A stretch of DNA of 64,000 bases from Lachnospiraceae bacterium (GCA_910573755.1 CAJTBO010000001.1:62001-126000); one strand, 5' to 3'; positions 8,945 through 19,375 are shown, counted from the stretch's first letter. The notes: generated by a model not told the origin, from the letters alone. Program-made: numbers and translations.

Positions 8945-10250
8945 CTACAATCTCCGTATAGATCTCCATCAATCTCTCATAATTCTTCTGTGCGTCGTGC
9001 GTCCATCGCGCATGGGCCCGTTCCGCCCTGCAGTAATCCTCCACCTGCTCTCCCCCCGCGAACATGGTCTTCACCGCTTCCGCCAGCGCCTTCACATCGC
9101 CCGCAGGATAGAGAAGCCCGTCCGCTTTATCCGTAAAAATATCCGCGACTCCTCCCACATCCGCACATACCGTCGGAACCCCCAGCAACATTGCCTCCCC
9201 CACCGAATTAGGGGAATTTTCAATCGAAGACGGACAGACAAACACATGGCTCTTCAGATACTGTTTCTTCATCTGTTCCTCGTCAAGCCGCCCGATAAAA
9301 TGCACTCTGCGGAGTGTTCCTGTCTCCTTCATCAACTGCAGAATATACTTCCCGTAGGATTCCAGCTTCAGTCTGCCCTTCAGGCCGTCTAGCCCTTTTT
9401 CCGCTGCCGACTTGATGATACTGTTACCCGCCACATAAATCTCGGCGGCAGGATAATCCTCTAAAATTTCCGGCATGGCCCGCAGCACATAGTGCAGACC
9501 CTTGATCGGATAGTCCCCCTGACTCAAAAAAATCGAATTCTTTTCGCAGAGATCCCCCCGCCAGATCCCCTCATAAAAATTGGAACGCAGCGTTTCATTC
9601 AGAAAATGATACTTTGCCTGCGGATTCCACTCTCCGGTATACTTTTTATCCCATCCTGTCCGCCCCGTAATGTGACCGGCTCTCTGCACGGCCTCGATCT
9701 CATAGACGCCCCGCTGCACATACTTCTCCTGCTGCCTCCGCAGATCGTCCTGTTTTACCATGTCCCGAAAGGTGCTTCTCCTCCACACATTGTCCGGCAG
9801 ATCCGCCCGGAAATGCCCCGCATAGATGCTGCAGAGTCCCTGGATGCCGATCAGCGTCCGTTCCTTTCTGTCAAAAGCTTTCACTGCCGCCAGCGTATGA
9901 GGATATTCCGTTCCGAAACAATGTATCATATCCGGCCGGAATTTCTCCATGATCTCTTTCAGCCGTCTCTCCGTTCTTTCCTCGTACACTTCCGCCCTGT
10001 GAATATCCTCATAAAATCCAAAGGCATGTATCCGGCCGTCCGTTCCCGGTACCTGCAATATCTGCTCAAATCCCGCCAGGCTTTCTTCCGCCGGAAAGCA
10101 CACGCCGAGTTCTGTTTCATTTTCTTTCTGATGTCTCAAAATAGCAGTGCTCAGTCCGGTAAGCCATCCCTCCTTATTGCTGGCCTCCAGTCCGAGATGC
10201 TCCGCCACGACCGGCAGCATAATATTGCAAACCCACAGTACCCGCATCAT
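8940..10250 (-). CDS. Glycosyltransferase family 4 (GT-B fold)
   Basis: 436 residues from the ATG at 10250, whose ATGA overlaps the stop of the upstream membrane gene by four bases; an AAGGCGG site precedes it. The N-terminal domain begins MRVLWVCNIMLP and the nucleotide-binding domain shows FLSQGDYPIKGLHYVLRAMP, VHFIGRLDEEQMKK and VCPSSIENSPNSVGEAMLLG followed by PTVCADVGGV, a standard GT4 ending. Length is normal for the family. Because of the four-base overlap it is translationally coupled to the YfhO-like gene 10247-12526, so both probably act on the same glycan. Sugar specificity cannot be read from sequence. Confidence 0.88.
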   Translation of the reverse strand: MMRVLWVCNIMLPVVAEHLGLEASNKEGWLTGLSTAILRHQKENETELGVCFPAEESLAGFEQILQVPGTDGRIHAFGFYEDIHRAEVYEERTERRLKEIMEKFRPDMIHCFGTEYPHTLAAVKAFDRKERTLIGIQGLCSIYAGHFRADLPDNVWRRSTFRDMVKQDDLRRQQEKYVQRGVYEIEAVQRAGHITGRTGWDKKYTGEWNPQAKYHFLNETLRSNFYEGIWRGDLCEKNSIFLSQGDYPIKGLHYVLRAMPEILEDYPAAEIYVAGNSIIKSAAEKGLDGLKGRLKLESYGKYILQLMKETGTLRRVHFIGRLDEEQMKKQYLKSHVFVCPSSIENSPNSVGEAMLLGVPTVCADVGGVADIFTDKADGLLYPAGDVKALAEAVKTMFAGGEQVEDYCRAERAHARWTHDAQKNYERLMEIYTEIVA

Positions 10251-12526
10251 TGTCTTTCCGCCTTCCTTTTCCCTTTTCCCGCGATCAGCCAGAGTGCCCC
10301 TGCCGCGGATAAAACACTGATCAGTTCCGTCATCCGCCACAGCTTTCTTTCACTGACCCTCAGCGTCACTTTTCCCTGATATCCGGGCGGCAGCATAATT
10401 CTGATACGCGCATTTTCCCCACTGGTCAGCGAAAGCGCCTCTCCCGTTTCCTCATCCTCCGCTTTATAGCACGGATAATAGAAAAGCGGTACATCGATAT
10501 AGCCTTCCTCCGCACTGTCGTTCGCGCAAAGCATACTGATATTTGTATACTTTTTATCGTAATCCAGAACAGCGATATCCTCCGAGGATGTCAAAAGGCT
10601 CTGATCCGTCTCACTGTCATCCGCCTCCAGCGGCAGCCACTTATTTGCGCTCATCCTGTATTCCATCACATAGTATTCCTTATGCTGCTCCAGCATAACG
10701 CCGCTTGTCAGCAGATTGTGGTAGGACATCAATGTTCCCGCCGCCACAAATACCGCCAGCGCCGCCGCTGCCATATACCCTGCATTTTTTAATTTCCCTC
10801 TTTCCTCCGCCTCACAGCCGGATTTCCATAATGTGCAGGCGCTGATAATCGCCGCCACCGACAAAAGCGCCGCCAGCCCCATAAAGCGAAACGGAAATTC
10901 CAGCATGCTCACCAGTCTCTCTACCGCTCTGTGCACGAGACTGATCCTGTTATACGGGATAAACTCCATCGATAACAATAACGCTGCCGACGCAAGAACA
11001 ATGGAAGTCCCCAACAGTCTCCCCTGCTTCCGATACTCCTCTCCCGCCGGGATCCGCCTCCCGAAAACGACAAATACCACCGCTGCCAGAGCAAGTCCCG
11101 CCAGAAGGGGCAGGCCCATAACATAAATTTTATCATGTATGGTATGAAAACACATATAAAACAGGCTTGAAACGGGAACCCCCATTTCCTGCGTACTCCG
11201 CAGCGCCTTATACACATGAATTTTGTAAGCGTTTGAGCCGTACATATTTAAAAAAGGCACTATAAACCATAAATTCCACAGGAGGCTGAAAATGCCCGCC
11301 TTACAAAAGTTCAGAAAAATCCGTCTCTTGAATACCCATCTGATATTCAGCAGACAAAACAGCAGAAAGAGAAACGCCGACATGACGCACACCAGCATAT
11401 GGGACTGTATGCAGCCTGTCACTCCCAGCGCCAGATAGATCCATCCTTCCTTTTCTATCAGATAGATTCCCAGTAAAATAAGCGGCAGAAAAGTGAGCGC
11501 CGTATATTCCCCCACCGCACATCTGATATAAATATCTATCAGACGATACAGATTAAGCGTATAGAGAAAAGCCCCAAGCAGCGCCATCTTACTGTCTTTT
11601 GATATTTTCACAAAACATTTATACGCGATCCACGCGGTCAGCAGATTGATAAATACGATATAAAATTTATACGCCGTCTGCATACTGTAGCCCAGCACTA
11701 ACAACAGCGCCGGTATATACATCATTGCATCCGCATAAAACATGGGCGCCCCGTCGCCGAACTCATTCCACCAGTTCGGCATGATCCTCACCGGAAACTG
11801 CCCGGATAAAAGTCCCTCCGCTATACCTTCTATACTGTATAAATGGTGTTCATAGTCATGGCCGTGAATATTATATTGATTCATAAGCGGAAGGCTGCTT
11901 AGTAATACAATGCCGGCAATTCCCAGTCTCACATATCTGCGCCGTTTTACTTCCTCCTTTGACAGACGCCCCGTCTCATAAAGCTCCACATTCAGCAAAA
12001 GCAACACCGCTATCATCAAAGCGACGGGCGTATAATCGGGGATCTGACGCAGCATGATCCGGTTGATCTGCAGATAACCGCCGCCGCAGTAATGCACCGC
12101 GATCCTCAGTTCACTGTCCTTTTCAAGCCATGCATGTATCTCCTGGCTGTTGCGGCTTGCCCGCAGCCTGATAGTCCTGTTCTCCATTCCGATATCTCTG
12201 TTCAGCGCCCCCTCTTTCAGCGCCTGCACGATAAACCCGTTGTCGTCATAACCGGTATCATATTCTACCTTTACTTTATACCATCCCTTTTTTATCACGC
12301 CGGTCACAATATCCAGCAGGAGTCCGTATTCCCCGTCCTCCTCCCCGAAAACAGCATAACCCTCCTCCGAAATATGACCCGCGGAAAGGTTTTCCTGACC
12401 AAAATTAACGCCGTACTCCCTTTTCGATGTCACTGTTATGAACGCCGTAAATAACAGACATAAGGCAATCTGCAGTATGATCAGCTTCTTAAAATTGTCC
12501 TGATAGAATTGCACGATTTTTTTCAT
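10247..12526 (-). CDS. YfhO/PTPS-related-like polytopic membrane protein, copy 1 of 3
   Basis: 759 residues starting at ATG 12526. An N-terminal anchor (about residues 14-34) precedes a soluble external domain of about 110 residues, then ten or more membrane segments, a second soluble domain (about 600-730) containing YIDVPLFYYPCYKA, and a final anchor. The block NIHGHDYEHHLYSIEGIAEG near residue 215 carries the acidic/His residues expected in a GT-C first loop. It is closely similar to the products of 13489-15798 and 15773-18082, even at nucleotide level in parts. Known: YfhO-type proteins glycosylate wall polymers in other Firmicutes. Inferred: each copy transfers a different branch sugar or acts on a different polymer. 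Confidence 0.68.
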   Translation of the reverse strand: MKKIVQFYQDNFKKLIILQIALCLLFTAFITVTSKREYGVNFGQENLSAGHISEEGYAVFGEEDGEYGLLLDIVTGVIKKGWYKVKVEYDTGYDDNGFIVQALKEGALNRDIGMENRTIRLRASRNSQEIHAWLEKDSELRIAVHYCGGGYLQINRIMLRQIPDYTPVALMIAVLLLLNVELYETGRLSKEEVKRRRYVRLGIAGIVLLSSLPLMNQYNIHGHDYEHHLYSIEGIAEGLLSGQFPVRIMPNWWNEFGDGAPMFYADAMMYIPALLLVLGYSMQTAYKFYIVFINLLTAWIAYKCFVKISKDSKMALLGAFLYTLNLYRLIDIYIRCAVGEYTALTFLPLILLGIYLIEKEGWIYLALGVTGCIQSHMLVCVMSAFLFLLFCLLNIRWVFKRRIFLNFCKAGIFSLLWNLWFIVPFLNMYGSNAYKIHVYKALRSTQEMGVPVSSLFYMCFHTIHDKIYVMGLPLLAGLALAAVVFVVFGRRIPAGEEYRKQGRLLGTSIVLASAALLLSMEFIPYNRISLVHRAVERLVSMLEFPFRFMGLAALLSVAAIISACTLWKSGCEAEERGKLKNAGYMAAAALAVFVAAGTLMSYHNLLTSGVMLEQHKEYYVMEYRMSANKWLPLEADDSETDQSLLTSSEDIAVLDYDKKYTNISMLCANDSAEEGYIDVPLFYYPCYKAEDEETGEALSLTSGENARIRIMLPPGYQGKVTLRVSERKLWRMTELISVLSAAGALWLIAGKGKRKAERQ

Positions 12527-12577
12527 TTGTCGGTTTCTCTCTTTATATCCGCCTGTTTTTCTTTTTTATCCACCGTA

Positions 12578-13492
12578 TCATAAATTTGTCTTCCGGTACA
12601 GACAACTTTTTATCCGATGATACACCCCCGAAAATCTGCTGCTCTCCGCGATCCATCTGCGAAGCGGCGCAAGCGTAAGCAGCATGATCCCCTTGTACTT
12701 CAAAATCTCTCCCGTCTTCATATATCTTCTAATCACAAGCCCATGTTCCGCCTTATCCGTTTTCCTGTTCTTCTCCGTCTCGGAAATGCCTCCGCCCTCA
12801 TAGTCCGCCACCACGAAATCCAGATATTGAAACCCGGCTCCTCCCCGGTAATAGCACCATAAAAAGTGATCATAATCCGCCCGGATCTTTAAATTTGTAT
12901 CATATTTTTTCTCCAGAAACAGCCTTCTGTCATAAAAGCAGGACTGATGGCAGGGAATATTCCTGAAGCAGGTAAATCCCGTAATTTCCGGCGCCGAATG
13001 CACCGTTGCATTTGTACGCATACAATAAGTGTTTCCGTAATAGATCACAGGCCTGTTTTTTTCGCCGTATTGCTCCTCAACGGCATCCCCGGTTTCCCCG
13101 GTGATATCTGAAGATACTTTTTCAGTCTGTTTTTCCACAGTTTGAGCAGCTTTCCCTATCGCCCCCGCAACCGCCCCGAGCACGCTCCTGTCATGAAATC
13201 TGTCCCCGCAGTTGAGAAACAAAACATACTCTCCCCGGCAGCAGGCTTCCAGCGCCTGGTTCATACCGTCATAGACATTCCTGTCTCTCTCAATGATCAG
13301 CCTCAGTTTCCCCTCCGCGATCGCCCGCCCTGCCGCCGCATTCTTTTTCAAAAGCTCCAAAGCCCCGTCCTTCGATCCCCCGTCCTTGACAATGATCTCG
13401 AAGTCCTGAAACTCCTGTTCCAGTATGCTGTTAACCGTAAACAGCAGCTTATCCCCGGGGTTGAAGCTCGCTGTTATAATGGAAAATTTCAT
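12578..13492 (-). CDS. Glycosyltransferase family 2, WcaE-like
   Basis: 304 residues. Its ATGA overlaps the stop of the gene at 13489, so it is coupled to it. Motifs: FSIITASFNPGDKLLFTVNS at the N-terminus, VKDGGSKDG near residue 36 in place of the usual DDGS, DRNVYDGMNQAL near 69, and LFLNCGDRFHD near 92. This combination resembles colanic-acid WcaE-type GT2 enzymes, where the DxD is replaced by a related acidic pattern. A charged insertion at about residues 110-145 (many Glu, Lys, Thr) is atypical. Its position between two copies of the YfhO-like family suggests it supplies or extends the glycan those proteins handle; this is inference. Confidence 0.85.
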   Translation of the reverse strand: MKFSIITASFNPGDKLLFTVNSILEQEFQDFEIIVKDGGSKDGALELLKKNAAAGRAIAEGKLRLIIERDRNVYDGMNQALEACCRGEYVLFLNCGDRFHDRSVLGAVAGAIGKAAQTVEKQTEKVSSDITGETGDAVEEQYGEKNRPVIYYGNTYCMRTNATVHSAPEITGFTCFRNIPCHQSCFYDRRLFLEKKYDTNLKIRADYDHFLWCYYRGGAGFQYLDFVVADYEGGGISETEKNRKTDKAEHGLVIRRYMKTGEILKYKGIMLLTLAPLRRWIAESSRFSGVYHRIKSCLYRKTNL

Positions 13493-15798
13493 AATTTATG
13501 TTTTCCTTTTCCAATTTTTACCATAATATCTTCGACAGTCAGATTTTTCATGACCACATACCATGTCAGCAATACGGAAAAAATACTGATCAGCTCCGCT
13601 GCCCTCCACAATTTTCTTTCGCTCACCTTCAGTTCTATCGTACCCTGATATCCCGCCGGCAATATAATTCTGATCCTTGCATTCTCACCGTATGTCAACG
13701 GCAGCATCTGTCCGCTCTCCCTGTCCTTCGCCCTGTAGCAGGGATAATAAAACAGCGGTACGTCAACATACCCTTCTTCTCCTCCGTTTATGCAGGTCAT
13801 ATCAATATTGGTATATTCCTTCTTATAATCCGATACTTGTATATCTTCCGCCGATTTTATCAATCCATGATCCACTTCTCCCTGATCGGCCTCAGCCGGC
13901 AGCCACTTATCCATATCCATAATATAGCCTATAGCATAATATTCGTAATTCTTTACATACGGAAAATCCCCTGTCAATAATTTCCAGTAAGATGTCAGCA
14001 CTCCCGCCGTGACAAGTACAACAAGGCACCCTGCCACAACATACCTTTCTGTCTTTGCCCTTTTCCTTTTCTTATTTTCCCGCATATCATTTTTCCGGAT
14101 CGCAAAGGCGCTGACAATTGCAGCCACAGCCAGCAGCGCAGCCATGCTCATAAACCGGAAAGGGAACTCAAATACATTGATCAGCCTGTTTATTATTTCA
14201 TGAACACTTCCGATTTTACTGTAAGGTATAAAATCCATTGACAGTATAAGCGCCAGTGTCGCCATAAAGCCTGAATACTTCAGCAGTATTCTCAGCTTTC
14301 TTTCTTTTTCATTTTCCGGGGCTCTCTTCCTGTAAACGACATAAATAATTATTGCTGCAACAAGTCCTGTTATAAGCGGCAGGCCTATTACAAAATACCG
14401 TTCACTCATACCGTTAAAATACAATTTGAAAATTTTAAAAAACGGTATCCCTTTTTCTTCCAGTTTCCACTTCGTTTCATAAAAATGAATTTTATAGCCT
14501 TTTGACAGATATACATTCAAAAAAGGTATGATGAACCATGCATTCCATAAGAGCGTTATAACGCCGGTCTTACAGAAATTTAAAAACACCTGCTTTTTCA
14601 GCACCCATTTTATTTTAATAATACCAAACACAAGAAAGAAAAACGCCGTCATTACACATACCAATATATGCGTCTGAATACATCCTGTCAAACCAATCGC
14701 CATATACTTCCATCCGTCTTCTTCCATCAGGTAGATTCCGAGTAATATGAGCGGCAAAAAAGTAAGCGCCGTATATTCTCCCACCGCACATCTGACATAA
14801 ATATCGATCAGCCGATACAGGTTTAACGAATAAAGAAAAGCCCCCAATAACGCCGCTTTGTCATCTTTGGATATCTTATAAAAGCACTTGTATGCTATCC
14901 CTGCCGTCAACAGATTTATAAATACAATATAACATTTATATGCTGTCTGAAGCGAGTATCCGAGCAGTGAAACAGCAGCCGGAAAATACAGCATAATATC
15001 ACCATAAAACATCGGCGCCCCGTCGCCGAATTCATTCCACCAGTTCGGCATAACCCTTACCGGAAACTGCCCGGATAAAAGTCCCTGCACAACGCCTTCC
15101 ATGCAGTACAAATGATACTTATAATCGTGGCCGTGTATATTAAAATCATTCATAAGCGGAATACTGCCAAGGAGTACGATACAGGCGATGCCCCCCCGAA
15201 TATATCTGCGCCGCTTTATTTCCTTTTCTGAAAATCGACCTGCTTCACAGAGCTCTATATTGACAAACAATAAACAGAATATTATCAGAAATATCGGCGT
15301 ATAATTCGGAATCTGTTGCAGCATGATCCTTTTGATCTGCAGATAACCCCCGCCGCAAAAATGAACCGCTATCCGCAGATCGCTGTCCTTTTTCAGCCAT
15401 GCATGCACTTCCTGGCTGTTGTGATAGCCTTTTAAAGATACTGCCCTTTCCTCGTTTCCGATGTCCTCATTCAATACATTCCCCGGTCTGAGCGCCTGAA
15501 CGATAAACCCGTTGTCATCATACCCTGTATCATATTCTACCCGTACCTTATACCATCCTTTTTTTATTTTATCCGTTGCAATATCTAAAACATAGCCATA
15601 TGAACCATCGTTTTCATCAATATAAAATGACTTATCCTCCGAAATAATACCGGCTGAAATATTATTTTCATCAAATCCGATCTCTCTTTTGTCTCCGGAG
15701 AGAAAGCCGACAGCGATCACAGCAAAAATACATAAAATTATCTGAACCAATATCAGCTTCTTATAATTTTTTCTATAAAATTCTACTGTTTTTTTCAT
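13489..15798 (-). CDS. YfhO/PTPS-related-like polytopic membrane protein, copy 2 of 3
   Basis: 769 residues, ATG at 15798 behind a GGAGAG site, overlapping the stop of copy 3 by 26 bases. Same layout as copy 1: N-terminal anchor, external domain with the GYDDNGFIVQALRPGN segment, about ten membrane segments with NIHGHDYKYHLYCMEGV and MPNWWNEFGDGAPMFYGD, a C-terminal soluble domain with YVDVPLFYYPCYRA, and a last anchor. Long stretches match copy 1 almost base for base (for example around 15005-15085 versus 11745-11820), which points to a recent duplication or gene conversion. The role is inferred to be external glycosyl transfer. Confidence 0.68.
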   Translation of the reverse strand: MKKTVEFYRKNYKKLILVQIILCIFAVIAVGFLSGDKREIGFDENNISAGIISEDKSFYIDENDGSYGYVLDIATDKIKKGWYKVRVEYDTGYDDNGFIVQALRPGNVLNEDIGNEERAVSLKGYHNSQEVHAWLKKDSDLRIAVHFCGGGYLQIKRIMLQQIPNYTPIFLIIFCLLFVNIELCEAGRFSEKEIKRRRYIRGGIACIVLLGSIPLMNDFNIHGHDYKYHLYCMEGVVQGLLSGQFPVRVMPNWWNEFGDGAPMFYGDIMLYFPAAVSLLGYSLQTAYKCYIVFINLLTAGIAYKCFYKISKDDKAALLGAFLYSLNLYRLIDIYVRCAVGEYTALTFLPLILLGIYLMEEDGWKYMAIGLTGCIQTHILVCVMTAFFFLVFGIIKIKWVLKKQVFLNFCKTGVITLLWNAWFIIPFLNVYLSKGYKIHFYETKWKLEEKGIPFFKIFKLYFNGMSERYFVIGLPLITGLVAAIIIYVVYRKRAPENEKERKLRILLKYSGFMATLALILSMDFIPYSKIGSVHEIINRLINVFEFPFRFMSMAALLAVAAIVSAFAIRKNDMRENKKRKRAKTERYVVAGCLVVLVTAGVLTSYWKLLTGDFPYVKNYEYYAIGYIMDMDKWLPAEADQGEVDHGLIKSAEDIQVSDYKKEYTNIDMTCINGGEEGYVDVPLFYYPCYRAKDRESGQMLPLTYGENARIRIILPAGYQGTIELKVSERKLWRAAELISIFSVLLTWYVVMKNLTVEDIMVKIGKGKHKL

Positions 15799-18082
15799 TC
15801 GATACTCTCCAGTCTTTTCTGATATTTTTCCCCCTCGTCAAAATAATGACTGCCGCCAAAACAGATATCAGACTTATCAGATCAGCCATTTTCCACAATT
15901 TTCTAACGCTGACTTCCAGCTTTATTTTTCCCTGATACCCGGCCGGCAGTATCATCCGGATTTTCGCATTCTCCCCATAAGCCAGCATCAGTTTCTCCCC
16001 CGTATCCGCGTCCTTCGCTTTATAGCAGGGATAATAAAACAATGGTACATCTATATATGCTTCCTGCCCGCTGTCGTTAGCGCAGTCCATCAGAATAGTC
16101 GTATAGTCTTTCTCATAACTTTCTATTTTCACCTGATCACATGAAACGACAGGCTGACTCTTTTCATAAAGTGTTTCTACCGCCCCTGGCAGATATTCTA
16201 CCGCTCCGATAAACTCCGGAAAAGCATAATATTCGCTTATCTCCGTCATTTGCGGAGATTCTATCAGAAGTCTCTGATAATAAAAAGAAGTTTCCAGCAG
16301 GCAGACTGCACCCAGTATTCCTCCCATAACAATACAGACCCTTTTGGATCCCCGTTTTTTCCACAGGGCGAATCCCAATACAATTGCCGCAGTGGCAAAT
16401 ATTATCGCCACTTCCAAAAATCTCCACGGAAACTGCAGACTGTGAATCAAAGTAGCTGAAATTTTACTTTTTTCACACAAAAAATCATAGGGAAAATACT
16501 TTGAGCATAAAAACAGCGCTGCGAAAGACGCACCCCCGAACAGACCGGTGCCCGCCCCGATTCTCTTCATCTCTCTAAAGCTCCCTCTGAGGTTGATCCC
16601 CAGCGTCACAAACACAAATATCAGCCCCAGTATGGATGTCAAACCAATAAATATGCCTAATCCCTGAACACTCGTCTCCCCATTCAAACTTGCAATGACC
16701 GTCCGTATCCACCCGCCCGGGGCCAGTCCGTATTGCTGAATATCTCTCTGGAAATTGTCCATCTCTTTCAGCTTATACTCTCCGGAATATATATTCAAAA
16801 AAGGTACCAGAAACCATAAATTCCACAATAACACAGCAGCCCCGGCTCTGCACAAATTTAAAAATACGCTTTTTTGACAGACCAGTTTTATACCCAACAC
16901 CAGAAACAAAATAATAAATATTCCCACCATTTCACAGGTCATCAAATGCGACTGAATGCAGCCTGTCAACCCTAAAGCCAGATAGAGCCATCCTCTCTCT
17001 TCTCTTATACAATAAAACCCGGCAAGCACCAGCGGCAAAAATGCCATTGCCGTATAAACTCCCACCCCGTTGTTATAATAAAGGCTCATCAGCCTGAATA
17101 TATTTAAACTGTAAATTGCTGCTCCGAATAATGCGATCTTCTCGTCCTTTCCTATTTTCAGAAAACTCTTATATGAAATCCATGCTGTCAAAAGATTGAT
17201 TAGTACGATATAACTTTTAAATGCCGTTTGTATCTTATAGTTCAACAACAGCATTATTGCCGGAATGTATAAAAAAATATCCCCGTAAAACATCGATGCG
17301 CCATAGCCGTACTCATTCCACCACTGCGGCATAATACGCACAGGGAATTGTCCCGAACAGAGCCCTTCCGCTATCCCTTCTATCCGGAAAAGATGAAACA
17401 TCAAATCGTTTCCCATCAAAACATATCTGTTCATCAGAGGAATCCCCGCCGCCAGCGCAATAGCAGCAACACTGCCTCTGACAAAAATCCTCCTTTTCCA
17501 TTCTGTCCGGTCAACACACAGCGCTTCCCAAAAAAGTATATCCACTATAATAAAAAGAAAAACTATTAAAAATGCAGGCGTATAATTTGCCACTCTCTGC
17601 AATTCTATGCTTTTAATATCCAGATAGCTCCCTCCGCAAAAATGAAAGCTTATCTGAAGTCCTGTCGCTTCTTCTACCCAGACGTGCACACTTTTTTGTT
17701 CATGATGGGACTTTAAAATAATTGTCTCAAGTTCATCTCCTATATCCTTATTGACAACATTCGGATTTCCGTTCAGCGGTTTGATCAAAAATCCATTATC
17801 ATCATAGCCGGTTGCATATCCCACATGAACCTTGTACCATCCCTCCTCTATCTCATCCGTATTGACAGTCAGATATAATCCATACGCCCCGTCCGTCTCA
17901 TCGATATGAATACTGCCGTCTTCCAGGGTATATCCTCCTGTCATATCCGCATCAGTCAGGCTGATATCCCAAATTCCTCTTTGATTAAAATATATGCCCG
18001 CAAAAACACAACCGCATATTACCGCTTCCGTTATCAGTATAATCCACCTATACTTAAAAAAACTTTTTTTCAATTTTTCCAT
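15773..18082 (-). CDS. YfhO/PTPS-related-like polytopic membrane protein, copy 3 of 3 (most diverged)
   Basis: 769 residues from the ATG at 18082, which has GGAGCGGGAG upstream and aligns with the starts of the two paralogues; an ATG at 18124 would add 14 residues. Conserved blocks are ATGYDDNGFLIKPLNGNP, MPQWWNEYGYGASMFYGD and AYIDVPLFYYPCYKAKD. The first-loop acidic/His motif reads VLMGNDLMFHLFRIEG, so the HGHD of copies 1 and 2 is replaced by GND, suggesting altered donor handling. About eleven membrane segments. The gene sits directly after the EpsG-type polymerase gene. Function inferred from family and context. Confidence 0.66.
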   Translation of the reverse strand: MEKLKKSFFKYRWIILITEAVICGCVFAGIYFNQRGIWDISLTDADMTGGYTLEDGSIHIDETDGAYGLYLTVNTDEIEEGWYKVHVGYATGYDDNGFLIKPLNGNPNVVNKDIGDELETIILKSHHEQKSVHVWVEEATGLQISFHFCGGSYLDIKSIELQRVANYTPAFLIVFLFIIVDILFWEALCVDRTEWKRRIFVRGSVAAIALAAGIPLMNRYVLMGNDLMFHLFRIEGIAEGLCSGQFPVRIMPQWWNEYGYGASMFYGDIFLYIPAIMLLLNYKIQTAFKSYIVLINLLTAWISYKSFLKIGKDEKIALFGAAIYSLNIFRLMSLYYNNGVGVYTAMAFLPLVLAGFYCIREERGWLYLALGLTGCIQSHLMTCEMVGIFIILFLVLGIKLVCQKSVFLNLCRAGAAVLLWNLWFLVPFLNIYSGEYKLKEMDNFQRDIQQYGLAPGGWIRTVIASLNGETSVQGLGIFIGLTSILGLIFVFVTLGINLRGSFREMKRIGAGTGLFGGASFAALFLCSKYFPYDFLCEKSKISATLIHSLQFPWRFLEVAIIFATAAIVLGFALWKKRGSKRVCIVMGGILGAVCLLETSFYYQRLLIESPQMTEISEYYAFPEFIGAVEYLPGAVETLYEKSQPVVSCDQVKIESYEKDYTTILMDCANDSGQEAYIDVPLFYYPCYKAKDADTGEKLMLAYGENAKIRMILPAGYQGKIKLEVSVRKLWKMADLISLISVLAAVIILTRGKNIRKDWRVSNEKNSRIL

Positions 18083-18133
18083 ATGGTTCTCCCGCTCCGT
18101 TTTTCTCAAAACCGATAGCCACATAACATATTT

Positions 18134-19327
18134 TCACTGAAAAATCCAGTTCCTGTACGGCAAAAGCCGTATATCCGTACTGTAGGCGCTCCGCAGAAAC
18201 AGTGCAAAATACGCCAGATAAGCCGTCGCTGTCAGTACTGTCCACAAAATCCGCTGCCGCTTTTCCGGGATCTTCACGATGATCCCCGGTATCAGAAAAA
18301 TATTCGTGATATTCAGATAATACCCGATCCGGGAAATCTCCGGGATAAAAGAGGCGAACACGTAGAGTACCAGCGCCCCCAGATTACAGTAGAAATAAAA
18401 CCTGTTCTTCTTATCCCCCCTGATCGCCTGCCTGTAATAGAGCAGCGACAGCACAAACACTGCCACGCATCTGGCAATATTGGTCAGGGAAGTCTCCCCC
18501 GTATCGAACATGGAGCCTTCGTAAAACGGATAAAAGTAAAATATGATCCTTCTGTAAAAGTTCTGAAACAGCAAAAGGCTTGCGCACCCCGCCGCAAGGA
18601 GCAGCATATGCCGTTTTTTCCATTCTCTGGACGCCAGAAAGTAAAGCGGGATCACCACCAGCACCGATTTATGAAACGCTGCCGCGATCAGGATCCAGAG
18701 AATAAATTTTCCCCATTCATCCTGCAATACATATTTTATACTGTACATGGCGATCGCCAGCACCAGGTAATAGCGAACCGAATTCAGACTGGAAAAATAA
18801 TATCCTCCCGTCATCAGCAAAAATACCGTGAAGCAGAACTGTTCGCTTAAATCCGCCATTCCCCTCACAAAAAACAATACCGTAAAAAAAGAAAATACCG
18901 CAAAAACAGGCAGATACTGATCATGGTTCAGCATGGACTGCAAAAATCTGACCACCCAGACAAAACCGAATTCAAAAGATACATGCCGATTCTGTTCGAT
19001 CAGCAGAAAATCGCTGCGGTACACCCAGTAATCATTACCCACCGCGATCCTGCATGCCGATACCGCAAACAAAAGCAGAAATACGGCACAGATCAGAATA
19101 CGGTTCAGCATCTGCCGGCGGGTCACGCCGGCAGACCCCCGGCGCAGCCCGCAATCGTCCCCTTCGACTTTGCGGCAGTTCACAGAATGTCCTGCGCCCT
19201 CCGCCCTCCGATCCCGCGCAAAACCATACTCAGTTCTCTCCGATCGGACCGCCGGCAGATTTACGAACCATCCGAGCGCCACAACAAGCACCGTCAATAT
19301 CAGATAAATAAAAATGCTGTAATCCAT
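18134..19327 (-). CDS. EpsG/Wzy-type polysaccharide polymerase
   Basis: 397 residues from ATG 19327, with a GGGGACGAAGA site, preferred over a TTG at 19363. About ten membrane segments. The family pattern is clear: ACRIAVGNDYWVYRSDF after the second membrane segment, FEFGFVWVVRFLQ, the VRYYLVLAIAMYSIKYV helix, and AAAFHKSVLVVIPLYF, typical of EpsG proteins. Known: EpsG-family proteins polymerise lipid-linked repeat units outside the membrane. A charged loop of about 45 residues (near 30-75) between the first two helices is an unusual addition. Neighbours: GT2 upstream, YfhO-like protein downstream. It is the best Wzy candidate of the cluster. Confidence 0.82.
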   Translation of the reverse strand: MDYSIFIYLILTVLVVALGWFVNLPAVRSERTEYGFARDRRAEGAGHSVNCRKVEGDDCGLRRGSAGVTRRQMLNRILICAVFLLLFAVSACRIAVGNDYWVYRSDFLLIEQNRHVSFEFGFVWVVRFLQSMLNHDQYLPVFAVFSFFTVLFFVRGMADLSEQFCFTVFLLMTGGYYFSSLNSVRYYLVLAIAMYSIKYVLQDEWGKFILWILIAAAFHKSVLVVIPLYFLASREWKKRHMLLLAAGCASLLLFQNFYRRIIFYFYPFYEGSMFDTGETSLTNIARCVAVFVLSLLYYRQAIRGDKKNRFYFYCNLGALVLYVFASFIPEISRIGYYLNITNIFLIPGIIVKIPEKRQRILWTVLTATAYLAYFALFLRSAYSTDIRLLPYRNWIFQ

Positions 19328-19375
19328 TCTTCGTCCCCACAGACCTGCTATTTTATCCCGCAACTTCCGGCGGCA

